61,059 nt of DNA from CAKSEI01 sp964403505 (GTDB lineage: Bacteria; Bacillota; Clostridia; Oscillospirales; CAG-272): assembly GCA_964403505.1 (NCBI GenBank), contig CAYOFP010000011.1:1-61059 (forward strand), in the 5' to 3' direction. The notes under the pieces are model-generated. The model was not told the DNA's origin. It worked only from the letters and a program-made list of their open reading frames with translations, and did not search any database. This document shows, one piece after another, positions 33,487-40,803 of this stretch (position 1 is its first letter; each line of letters begins with the position of its first letter). The position numbers and the translations under genes are program-made.

Positions 33487-34839
33487 ATGATTTCGGTTTT
33501 CACACCGCGTGAATTTGTTTATAAAAAATCAGCCGCCACTCAGCCGTTAAAGGGCGTATGTCTCTTCGGCGGAGCGTATGAAGACAGGGACTATTCCATG
33601 GTCTATTGCGGCGCTTATTTTCACAATCTTTACCGTATCGAGGTAATCGACGGAGAGTATACCGGCGTTCTGCAGAATGACCGTATCGAGGAGCTTCTTT
33701 CCCGGGTGGCGCAGAGCGGACGCACGGCAGTGCTTCGTCCGGTGGCCTTCGAGGGCGATATCAAATTAGATGATAATTTTATCGCTTTGCTCGCACAGAA
33801 CGGCGATCTCTATGAGAGCCGTCCGGGCAGGAGATATCCGAACTGGAATTCCGATATTATCGTTAAGTATTTTCTCGATTTTATAGAGAAATTTGCCGAG
33901 AGCTATGACGGCGATCCCCGTATCGCATGTATACAGATGGGTCTTTACGGTGAATTCGGAGAATGGAATCTGAATAGTGTACTGCCAAAGCACTTTGACC
34001 TTGTCCGTATGCCGAATTCGACCATAGAAAAGCTCGTTTCGCAGTATTGTAAATGCTTCAAAAAGACAAAACTGCAGAGCCGTAATCCGAATTTCGGTCA
34101 TGCACGTAATTATCCCATAGGATATCATGACGATAATTTTGTATTTAATTCCGCCGACTATCATACCCCCGGCTGGGATAATATGCAGGGACTTTGCTCC
34201 GAGACTTTCGGCGAGGGGTATGTAGCCTATACACAGCTCCATCAGTTTGAGGATTTCATTTACGGGAACGGCCTTCAGGATAACTGGAAAGACCAGATGA
34301 TGGGTGCGGAGATATCGGGTTGCCTCGGCTTCAAAACGAGGGCGGGCGCGAATATCTACGGCAATATGTTTGAGGGCGAATGCTTAAAGGCGCTTGAATA
34401 TAATATTGAGCATTTTCATATTACCTTCTCGCTCGGCTGGCATAGGGGCGGAGGCGCTTTACCGAGACCGGGCAGCGGGCAGTATGATAATTTCAAGCGT
34501 GCGGCCCTTGACTGCGGCTATGATTTCACCGTCACGGGAGCGTCATATGACGATGGCAAGCTTACGGTTCGCCTGAAAAACGCAGGCATTGCTCCGATCT
34601 ATTATAATTGGAAAACGGAACTTGCCGTCGCAGATCAAAGTTTTTCGTGCGACGCCGATATAACAAAGATACTGCCGGGCGACGAACTTTTGCTCGTGTA
34701 TAATATAGGTAATGTAAAGGGCGATGTCCGTTTCAGAATAGTGAATCCTCTTGTTTGCGCCGAGGAAAAGCGTTTTCCGCTTATTCTGTCGAATGAAGGC
34801 GTACACGGTGAGTATTTCACAATCGGAAAGGTGGAATAA
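33487..34839 (+). CDS. DUF4832/DUF4874-type putative glycosidase-like protein, first copy
   Basis: A 450-residue protein without signal peptide. It opens with QPLKGVCLFGG and DYSMVYCGAYFHNLYRIE. A barrel-like middle follows with GRTAVLRPVAFEG, ACIQMGLYGEFGEWN (near residue 155) and HDDNFVFNSADYHTPGWD (near 218). The C-terminal 100 residues form a beta-sandwich containing VRLKNAGIAPIYYNW and FRIVNPL, as in DUF4832. The G-x-x-G-E-W-N segment and nearby acidic residues look like a retaining-glycosidase active site, but no activity is established for the family as far as I know. It is followed after 2 bases by a close paralogue. Confidence 0.7.
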   Translation: MISVFTPREFVYKKSAATQPLKGVCLFGGAYEDRDYSMVYCGAYFHNLYRIEVIDGEYTGVLQNDRIEELLSRVAQSGRTAVLRPVAFEGDIKLDDNFIALLAQNGDLYESRPGRRYPNWNSDIIVKYFLDFIEKFAESYDGDPRIACIQMGLYGEFGEWNLNSVLPKHFDLVRMPNSTIEKLVSQYCKCFKKTKLQSRNPNFGHARNYPIGYHDDNFVFNSADYHTPGWDNMQGLCSETFGEGYVAYTQLHQFEDFIYGNGLQDNWKDQMMGAEISGCLGFKTRAGANIYGNMFEGECLKALEYNIEHFHITFSLGWHRGGGALPRPGSGQYDNFKRAALDCGYDFTVTGASYDDGKLTVRLKNAGIAPIYYNWKTELAVADQSFSCDADITKILPGDELLLVYNIGNVKGDVRFRIVNPLVCAEEKRFPLILSNEGVHGEYFTIGKVE

Positions 34840-34841
34840 GA

Positions 34842-36224
34842 ATGGAATTTATTAAAGAAACGCTTGAATATGACAGAATATATGACGCACAGCCGTTAAA
34901 AGGAGTATGTCTGTTTGGCGGAAATTTCGAGCCGCATGATTATTCGATGGTATACTGCGGTGCGTTTTTCCATAATCTTTATCGACTCGAGGAGGACGGT
35001 AAAGGCTCGTATAAAGGCGTTCTTCAGAAGGATTATATTGAAGATATGCTGAACCGCATATCCGCCTCCGGACGCACGGTGGTGCTTCGTCCGGTCGCAT
35101 GTGAGGGCGGTGCAAAGTTTGACCCGATACTGACCTCTTTAATAGAGAAAAACGGCAATATGTATGCTAACGGAAACCGTACCTATCCCTGCTGGAACGA
35201 CGAGAATATCATTCATTATTTTATGGACTTCATCGCACAGCTCGGCGAGAATTATGACGGCGATCCCCGTATCGCATGCGTACAGCTCGGTCTTTACGGC
35301 GAATACGGCGAGTGGAATTTCTGCGGCGTTTCGGGTGAACACCGTTCGCTCGTTGCGATGACGCGTGAGAATCAGGTGAAGATCGTTGACGCATACTGTA
35401 AAGCATTCAAAAAGACAAAATTGCAGGCGAGAAACCCCATTATGGGCGATACAGATAAATACCCCGTCGGCTTCCATGACGATAACTTCGTCTTCAATTC
35501 GGCGGAGTACCATACACCCGGCTGGGACGCCATGATGGACGAATGTGCCATTGCGGACGGTGCAGGCGAGGGCGGCTGGTATGAGCTTCATCAGTTTGAT
35601 GACTTCATCAGAGAAAAGAACCTTTACGAGCGGTGGCAGACTCAGATGATGGGCGCAGAGATATCGGGCGTTATGGCGTTCAAAAACCGTGAGGGTAAGT
35701 ATTATTTCGGTAATATGTTTGAGGGCGAGAGCCTTGCGGCGCTCATCCATTGTACGACGCATTTTCATATGTCGTTCTCTCTCGGATTCCAGAGAGGCGG
35801 CGGAGGAGTACCCGAAAAGGGAACAGAGCAGTATGATAACTTCCGCTATGCGGCGTCGATCTTCGGCTACGATTTCACCGTGACCGATGCGGCACTTGAA
35901 GAGAATAAGTTAACATGCTATGTGAAAAATGTCGGTATAGCGCCGATATATTACGATTGGGACGTTGAGCTCGCGCTCGATGATGAAAACGGCAAAACCG
36001 TATTTTCAAAAGTAAGTAAAACGCAGATAAGCAAACTGCTTCCTATGTGTAAAACGGCATTTGATTTCGATGTGAATGATATGCCACAGGGCGAGTATAC
36101 GGTTAAATTCAGGATAGTGAACCCCGTGAATCTTGATGCGGAGCCTGAGAACCGTTTCCCGCTTATAATGTCGAATAAATCCCGTCTCGGCGAATATGCC
36201 GTGATAGGTAAAATAAAAAAATAA
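34842..36224 (+). CDS. DUF4832/DUF4874-type putative glycosidase-like protein, second copy
   Basis: A 460-residue paralogue of the preceding protein, matching along its whole length (for example QPLKGVCLFGG, DYSMVYCGAFFHNLYR, GDPRIACVQLGLYGEYGEWN, HDDNFVFNSAEYHTPGWD, QMMGAEISG). It differs mainly in loops between residues 60-110 and 230-260, where this copy has extra residues. All candidate active-site residues are kept in both, so both are probably functional, perhaps with different glycans or as a heteromer. The ATG follows GGAAAGGTGG. A tandem duplication within one operon is the simplest origin. Confidence 0.7.
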   Translation: MEFIKETLEYDRIYDAQPLKGVCLFGGNFEPHDYSMVYCGAFFHNLYRLEEDGKGSYKGVLQKDYIEDMLNRISASGRTVVLRPVACEGGAKFDPILTSLIEKNGNMYANGNRTYPCWNDENIIHYFMDFIAQLGENYDGDPRIACVQLGLYGEYGEWNFCGVSGEHRSLVAMTRENQVKIVDAYCKAFKKTKLQARNPIMGDTDKYPVGFHDDNFVFNSAEYHTPGWDAMMDECAIADGAGEGGWYELHQFDDFIREKNLYERWQTQMMGAEISGVMAFKNREGKYYFGNMFEGESLAALIHCTTHFHMSFSLGFQRGGGGVPEKGTEQYDNFRYAASIFGYDFTVTDAALEENKLTCYVKNVGIAPIYYDWDVELALDDENGKTVFSKVSKTQISKLLPMCKTAFDFDVNDMPQGEYTVKFRIVNPVNLDAEPENRFPLIMSNKSRLGEYAVIGKIKK

Positions 36225-36236
36225 ACAATATTTTTC

Positions 36237-36281
36237 AAGGAGGAGCCGCCTTTTGATTGTTATGGCGGCACAGAAGTTATG
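36237..36281 (+). promoter_or_regulatory. Shine-Dalgarno separated from its start codon by a GC hairpin
   Basis: AAGGAGGA (36237-36244) abuts a six-pair all-GC stem, GCCGCC (36245-36250) with GGCGGC (36264-36269). Nine bases then lead to the ATG at 36279. Without the hairpin the SD is over 30 bases away; with it looped out the spacing is normal. There is no other start codon in frame nearby. A short out-of-frame reading MAAQKLWKNLE lies across the loop. Confidence 0.6.
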
Positions 36282-37538
36282 GAAAAACTTGGAGTAGGTT
36301 ACATAGGCCTCGGCGGACGCGGATATGGCGTTCTGAACGGCGTCCTCGCCATGAACGATATCGAAGTTCGTGCGGTATGTGACTTGATTGAAGACCGTAT
36401 GCAGAAGGGCAAGAAGCTCGTCGAAGATAAGTACGGCAAAGAGATCTTCGGTACACTCGATTACCATGAGATCCTCGAGCGTGACGATATCGACTGTGTG
36501 CTCATCCCCACATCGTGGAATGCACACTATGTTATCGCTATGGACGCTATGGAGGCAGGTATTCCTGCGGCATTCGAGGTCGGACCGATCGCCAGCGTAG
36601 AGCAGTGTTGGGATCTTGTCAGAACGCATGAGCGTACGGGCGTGCATTGCATGGCACTCGAGAACTGCTGCTACGGCAGATACGAGATGGCTATGATAAA
36701 TATGATAAAGAGAGGCGTATTCGGCGAAGTTGTTTACGTCGGCGGCGGATATGAGCATGATCTGCGCGGCCTTGCTGATAACTATGCAGGCGGCATGGAG
36801 CGTTCCTACCACACCATGTGCAGAAACGGCGAGCTTTATCCGACCCACGAGCTCGGCCCGATGATGTCATATATCGGTATCAACCACGGCAACAGAATGC
36901 TTTCTCTTACGGCTACATCGACTAAGGCAAGAGGCCTCGTGGATTACATCGGCAAGCACGGCGGCAAGGAGCACCCGATGTACGGTAAGCAGATCAATAA
37001 CGGCGATATCACAACGACCGTTATCAAGTGTGCGAACGGTGAGAATATGGTTCTCACGCACGATATCACACTTCCGAGAGCATATTCCCGCGGCGGCAGA
37101 GTGCAGGGTACGAACGGTATCTGGATGGAGGATGGAAACCATCTCTTCCTCGACGGAATGAACGAGGATCACTCCTGGGCTGATATGAATGATTATATTG
37201 AAAAGTATGATCATCCTCTGTGGAAGAAATATAAGGAAATGGATGTGCAGGACGCACACGGCGGTATGGATACGCTCGTTCTCCGTGCATTCTTTGAAAG
37301 TGTCAGAAATCATGAGGCACCTCCGATCGACGTATACGATTCGGTATGCATGATGGTCGTTTCCTGCCTGTCTGAGCAGTCGATTGCGATGGGCTCTATG
37401 CCTGTTCCGATTCCTGACTTCACAAACGGCAGATGGGTTAAGAGAGAGCCGCTTCCGAAGTCACCGTACTCGCTTTACGAGATACATGACGACCTCTTTG
37501 AAACAGATAATTTTGAATATTTTAATTTCCTGAAATAA
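36279..37538 (+). CDS. Gfo/Idh/MocA-family protein, GH109-like
   Basis: A 419-residue protein with an N-terminal Rossmann fold (GVGYIGLGGRGYG, residues 5-17; VRAVCDL near 31). VLIPTSWNAHYVIAMDAMEAG is the usual NAD-site helix, and AAFEVGPIAS takes the place of the EKP-type segment. The middle, LENCCYGRYEMAMINMIKRGVFGEV and NGELYPTHELGP, closely recalls GH109 glycosidases, which use NAD+ in a redox-assisted hydrolysis. ALD-type dehydrogenase activity on a sugar is the alternative. It belongs with the two DUF4832 genes upstream (54-base gap). Its start is behind the hairpin described separately. No signal peptide is present, so the substrate is intracellular. Confidence 0.82.
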   Translation: MEKLGVGYIGLGGRGYGVLNGVLAMNDIEVRAVCDLIEDRMQKGKKLVEDKYGKEIFGTLDYHEILERDDIDCVLIPTSWNAHYVIAMDAMEAGIPAAFEVGPIASVEQCWDLVRTHERTGVHCMALENCCYGRYEMAMINMIKRGVFGEVVYVGGGYEHDLRGLADNYAGGMERSYHTMCRNGELYPTHELGPMMSYIGINHGNRMLSLTATSTKARGLVDYIGKHGGKEHPMYGKQINNGDITTTVIKCANGENMVLTHDITLPRAYSRGGRVQGTNGIWMEDGNHLFLDGMNEDHSWADMNDYIEKYDHPLWKKYKEMDVQDAHGGMDTLVLRAFFESVRNHEAPPIDVYDSVCMMVVSCLSEQSIAMGSMPVPIPDFTNGRWVKREPLPKSPYSLYEIHDDLFETDNFEYFNFLK

Positions 37539-37552
37539 ACAATTCAAAACTA

Positions 37553-37581
37553 TTGACAAATTGTCTCACATAGAGTATACT
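37553..37581 (+). promoter_or_regulatory. Promoter of the cell-wall CBM9-like gene
   Basis: TTGACA, 17 bases, TATACT, followed by an 88-base AT-rich leader before the ATG at 37670 (SD AGGAGG). Confidence 0.88.
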
Positions 37582-37669
37582 ATATATGGACGATTTGTAC
37601 CATTTGTATGAAAATGGAGTTTATCCATTCATAAATAATTAATTATTCTCTTAATTAGGAGGAGAGAAA

Positions 37670-38728
37670 ATGAAGAGAATTTTTGCTTTAATCGTTGCAA
37701 TAATTATGGTTGCAACCCTCGCTGCCGTATCAGCAAGCGCAAACACCCTTTGCGAGAGCTACGGCAACCTTAAGAAGGTACCTGATTCACACACACCGAC
37801 GATTGACGGTCAAAAGGACTGGGTATACGATTACGGAATTAAGATTGCAGTAACACGTGACCATTCCACGGGTGAAGACAGATCTCTGATCGGTGATGTT
37901 TATGGTCATGCGTATCTCGTCTTTGATGAGAATAATCTTTACGTTTATGTAGAGGTCGTAGACGCAAACAGATTTCCTGCCGGTGACTTCTATTCCATAT
38001 GCTCTATCTGCGGTAAGCAGGAGGGCAATCACAAAGCCCCCGATAAGGATAAATGTCAGCACACATTAGACATGCAGGCGCCCGCAAACTTATGGGATGA
38101 TGACTGCGTTGAGTTTTTCATTGACTGGACGAACGCCGGCCGTACGCCTTCGCAGTACAGAATATCTGCCGCTGGCATTTGCTCACGTGACTGGGATACA
38201 TGGAATCTCGGCTTCACTGGTGCTGCAAAAGATTACGGCTCCATATACGCTGTAGAATATGCTATTCCGCTTGATTCATCCGCAGCGGGTACTGAGCTTG
38301 GTATAGGATGCATGGTTCACTCTCAGGAAGGTATCGAGGGTTCGGCTCTCGGAAGATTTGCTGAAACATATGCGTACGCTATGAATGATGCAGAATACGG
38401 CGGATGCTGGGAATCTACATACTTTGATTATGTTGTTCTCAGCAATGAAACGATTCCTGTACCGGATAATCCTACTGATCCTACCATGCCTACCACTCCT
38501 ACCGGTCCTATCATCGATCCTACCGGTCCTATCGATCCTACCGGTCCTATCGATCCTACCGGTTATGTCGATCCTACCGGTCCTAGCAACTCGTTTGGCG
38601 GTGGTAACAATAACGGCGGAAATAACAGACTTCCTGCGACGGCTGACCCGATCGTATCTGTTGTTATAGCAGCAGTTGCAGCTCTCGGCGCAGCAGTAGT
38701 TGTCAAGAAGACTTGCTTCAAGAAATAA
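37670..38728 (+). CDS. Cell-wall-anchored protein with CBM9-like (DOMON) domain
   Basis: A 352-residue exported protein. The signal peptide (residues 1-24) cleaves near SASA-N. Residues 35-260 form a beta-sandwich like family 9 carbohydrate-binding modules: PTIDGQKDWVYDY, AYLVFDENNLYVYVEVVD, DDDCVEFFIDW. Two CxxC pairs or cysteines (SICGKQ region and KDKCQH) could bind metal. A Pro-Thr linker with DPTGP(I) repeats (about 264-306) spaces it from the wall. The end, LPATADP then a hydrophobic helix and KKTCFKK, is a sortase-type signal with Ala where Gly is usual. It likely binds a glycan or other polymer at the surface. Terminator at 38743. Confidence 0.78.
   Translation: MKRIFALIVAIIMVATLAAVSASANTLCESYGNLKKVPDSHTPTIDGQKDWVYDYGIKIAVTRDHSTGEDRSLIGDVYGHAYLVFDENNLYVYVEVVDANRFPAGDFYSICSICGKQEGNHKAPDKDKCQHTLDMQAPANLWDDDCVEFFIDWTNAGRTPSQYRISAAGICSRDWDTWNLGFTGAAKDYGSIYAVEYAIPLDSSAAGTELGIGCMVHSQEGIEGSALGRFAETYAYAMNDAEYGGCWESTYFDYVVLSNETIPVPDNPTDPTMPTTPTGPIIDPTGPIDPTGPIDPTGYVDPTGPSNSFGGGNNNGGNNRLPATADPIVSVVIAAVAALGAAVVVKKTCFKK
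38516..38587 (+). repeat. Four 18-base tandem repeats encoding DPTGPI-type linker
   Basis: Four consecutive 18-base units of the form GATCCTACCGGTCCTATC: two identical, one encoding DPTGYV, one DPTGPS. They are in frame in the Pro-Thr linker, so copy number could vary by slippage without frameshift. Confidence 0.9.
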
Positions 38729-38742
38729 TTTAGTTTAATATA

Positions 38743-38779
38743 AACAACCGTTACGGATTACCGTGGCGGTTGTTTTTTT
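38743..38779 (+). terminator. Terminator of the cell-wall protein gene
   Basis: AACAACCG (38743-38750) pairs with CGGTTGTT (38767-38774), with an inner ACGG/CCGT pairing, followed by a run of T. Confidence 0.9.
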
Positions 38780-38811
38780 CACTAAATTACAAAATATTAA
38801 TGATTTTATGA

Positions 38812-38840
38812 TTGACAATTCATACAAAAGAGTTTATAAT
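38812..38840 (+). promoter_or_regulatory. Promoter of the solute-binding lipoprotein gene
   Basis: TTGACA, 17 bases, TATAAT: a fully consensus sigma-A promoter, 37 bases before the ATG. Confidence 0.93.
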
Positions 38841-38877
38841 AATAGTACAAATTTTAGTTCTTATAAGGAGAATACAC

Positions 38878-40392
38878 ATGAAGAAAATCGTTGCATTGTT
38901 TCTTGTTGTTGCGATGATCGTTTGCGTGTTTGCCGGATGCGGCAAAAAGGCAGGTAATGGCGATAAGCCTTCTGACGGCACCGCCACTCAATCATACGAT
39001 TGGCCCGCAAATCTTCCTGCAGATGCAAACTATGACGGTTATGAGTTCAGGATCCTTTCATGGGGTTCGGATTCGGGTCCGCACTGGTCTGCATATGAAA
39101 TGTACTACGATGAAAGCCTGAAAGGCGATGTCGTAAATGACGCAGTTCTTACAAGAGACAAAACCATTGAGGAGAAGCTGAATATTGAGCTCTCTTATAA
39201 CTACCAGTCAAAGGCTGATATAGCAGAGTATGCACGTACATCCATTTTGGCAGGTGCTGATGACTTTGATATTGTCAGCGTTCCGCTTCAGAGTGCTGCT
39301 ACGCTCTCGGGTGAGGGACTGTTCCTTGATCTTTACGATTATAAGGATATTTTGAATCTCGATGAAAAGTGGTGGGATTCGAACGCAAATAAACAGCTTT
39401 CTATCCAGAATCACCTTTACTTTACGACTAGCTCTCTCACGCTCGTTGATAAGAATGCTACATGGGTCGTATTCTTTACCAAGGGCATGATCGATAAATA
39501 TAACCTTTGCCCGGATTATGACAATGGTATTTATTCCATGGTCGAAGAGGGTGAATGGACGATTGACAAAATGTATGAAATGGTCAAAGCTGTTTCCGGC
39601 GATACAAACGGCGACGGCGAAATGACAGACCAGGATACATACGGTCACTGCGGTGAGCAGTTCAACCTCGGTGCACTTATGATAGGTTGCGGTTCTCATG
39701 TAACTGAAAAGGATGAGACAGATACACCTGTATATGTATGGACCGAGCAAACAGACTCACTCAAAACGAGCTATGAGTATGTTCATGATATCGTTCTGAA
39801 TGCTGATTATTCTATCCTTTCAGGTAAAATGGGCGGCTACGGCTATAAAGACGTTTGGACCGATGGATTTGGCTCTCTTATGACAAACGAAAGAGTTCTC
39901 TTTAACGTAACGGGAATGAACAGATGTAAGCTGTACCGTGATCTCGATTGCGAGTTCGGTATCGTTCCTGTTCCGAAGGCTGATAAGAATCAGGAGAACT
40001 ATGCATCTCTGATGTCTATGGGCATGGCAAACTCGATTGCTATTCCTCAGACATGCACAGATACTGAGAGAACATGTACGATCCTTGAGGCTTTCACGTG
40101 CCTTGCATATCAGACAACATATAAGGCTTATATCGAAAAGGCACTTACCTTTAAGTACCTCCGTGACGATGACTCGGCTGAAATGCTCGATATCATCTTT
40201 AATTCTCGTCTGTATGATTCTGTCGATACATACGGCTGGGGCAAGGGTACAGCTTCTGTGTTCGGTGGAGCTCCTGCTACATCCGCTGTTGCTTCCACGA
40301 TAAAGGCAGTACAGAAGATTACTCAGAAGAGTATCGAAAAAGCTCTCGTTGAGTATCAGAAGATTTATGATAAAGTCGGCGAAGGCAAATAA
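38878..40392 (+). CDS. Extracellular solute-binding lipoprotein (sugar ABC type)
   Basis: A 504-residue lipoprotein. The signal peptide KKIVALFLVVAMIVCVFAGC has a lipobox (FAGC), so the mature N terminus is a lipidated cysteine near residue 20. The rest resembles family 1 carbohydrate-binding proteins (EEKLNIELSYNYQ, YCMEKALTFKYLRD-like C-terminal helices, aromatic-rich pockets). A calcium-loop-like DTNGDGEMTD lies near residue 240. The ATG at 38878 follows AAGGAG by 7 bases. It has its own promoter and terminator and no ABC permease or ATPase beside it, so it must use a transporter encoded elsewhere or act as a surface binding protein. Confidence 0.85.
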   Translation: MKKIVALFLVVAMIVCVFAGCGKKAGNGDKPSDGTATQSYDWPANLPADANYDGYEFRILSWGSDSGPHWSAYEMYYDESLKGDVVNDAVLTRDKTIEEKLNIELSYNYQSKADIAEYARTSILAGADDFDIVSVPLQSAATLSGEGLFLDLYDYKDILNLDEKWWDSNANKQLSIQNHLYFTTSSLTLVDKNATWVVFFTKGMIDKYNLCPDYDNGIYSMVEEGEWTIDKMYEMVKAVSGDTNGDGEMTDQDTYGHCGEQFNLGALMIGCGSHVTEKDETDTPVYVWTEQTDSLKTSYEYVHDIVLNADYSILSGKMGGYGYKDVWTDGFGSLMTNERVLFNVTGMNRCKLYRDLDCEFGIVPVPKADKNQENYASLMSMGMANSIAIPQTCTDTERTCTILEAFTCLAYQTTYKAYIEKALTFKYLRDDDSAEMLDIIFNSRLYDSVDTYGWGKGTASVFGGAPATSAVASTIKAVQKITQKSIEKALVEYQKIYDKVGEGK

Positions 40393-40423
40393 ATTAAAAA
40401 GAGGCTGAAATAACAGTCTGAAT

Positions 40424-40459
40424 AACCGAGGTTCGTAATGATATGAACCTCGGTTTTTT
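40424..40459 (+). terminator. Terminator of the lipoprotein gene
   Basis: A perfect 11-bp stem AACCGAGGTTC/GAACCTCGGTT with a 10-base loop and TTTT. Confidence 0.93.
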
Positions 40460-40532
40460 CGTCCAAAAGAGTAAGAATATTTTGCGGAATGCGTATTAGT
40501 GGAAAATACTCAATGTAACGCTCGCCTTTCTC

Positions 40533-40561
40533 TTGACAAAGCTTTCATTTTGTGATAGACT
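40533..40561 (+). promoter_or_regulatory. Promoter of T-box/valS
   Basis: TTGACA, 17 bases, TAGACT; the transcript would begin near 40568, at the start of T-box stem I. Confidence 0.85.
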
Positions 40562-40567
40562 TTATTA

Positions 40568-40787
40568 GAAATCATTGATACGGAAGAGTATCGGCAATGT
40601 CATTATCAGAGAGTGGGTGTTTGGTGTAAGCCCATATTGATCTGCCGTGAATGTCGCCGTGGAGTGCAGAAAGAATGTAGTAGAATCTGCCGGGGATGCC
40701 CGTTACAGCATATCAAGTGCTCATTATTATGAGAATTCAGGTGGTACCGCGCTCATGCGTCCTGTTACGGACGCATGAGCTTTTTTT
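40568..40787 (+). promoter_or_regulatory. T-box riboswitch controlling valS
   Basis: A 220-base leader with T-box hallmarks. Stem I has the distal GGGTGTTTGGTGTAAGCCC arm. The conserved T-box sequence is AATTCAGGTGGTACCGCG (40733-40750). A terminator stem GCTCATGCGTCC/GGACGCATGAGC (40751-40762 with 40769-40780) with seven T follows it. The likely specifier is GTC at 40653-40655 (valine), within GAATGTCGCC. Uncharged tRNA-Val should pair with the specifier and the TGGT bulge to stabilise the antiterminator. Confidence 0.93.
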
Positions 40788-40803
40788 ACAGAAAGGAACA
40801 GTT

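Noticed and set aside
36006..36848. A 280-codon open frame on the minus strand across the DUF4832 and GH109-like genes
   Set aside because: It lies wholly antisense to two strong genes, has no SD or family match, and mirrors their codon bias.
38516..38587. CRISPR-like array
   Set aside because: The four 18-base units are contiguous, without spacers, and in frame within a Pro-Thr linker.
40696..40803. Longer valS start inside the leader
   Set aside because: This stretch is the T-box and terminator. The ATG at 40804 has an SD and matches ValRS N termini.
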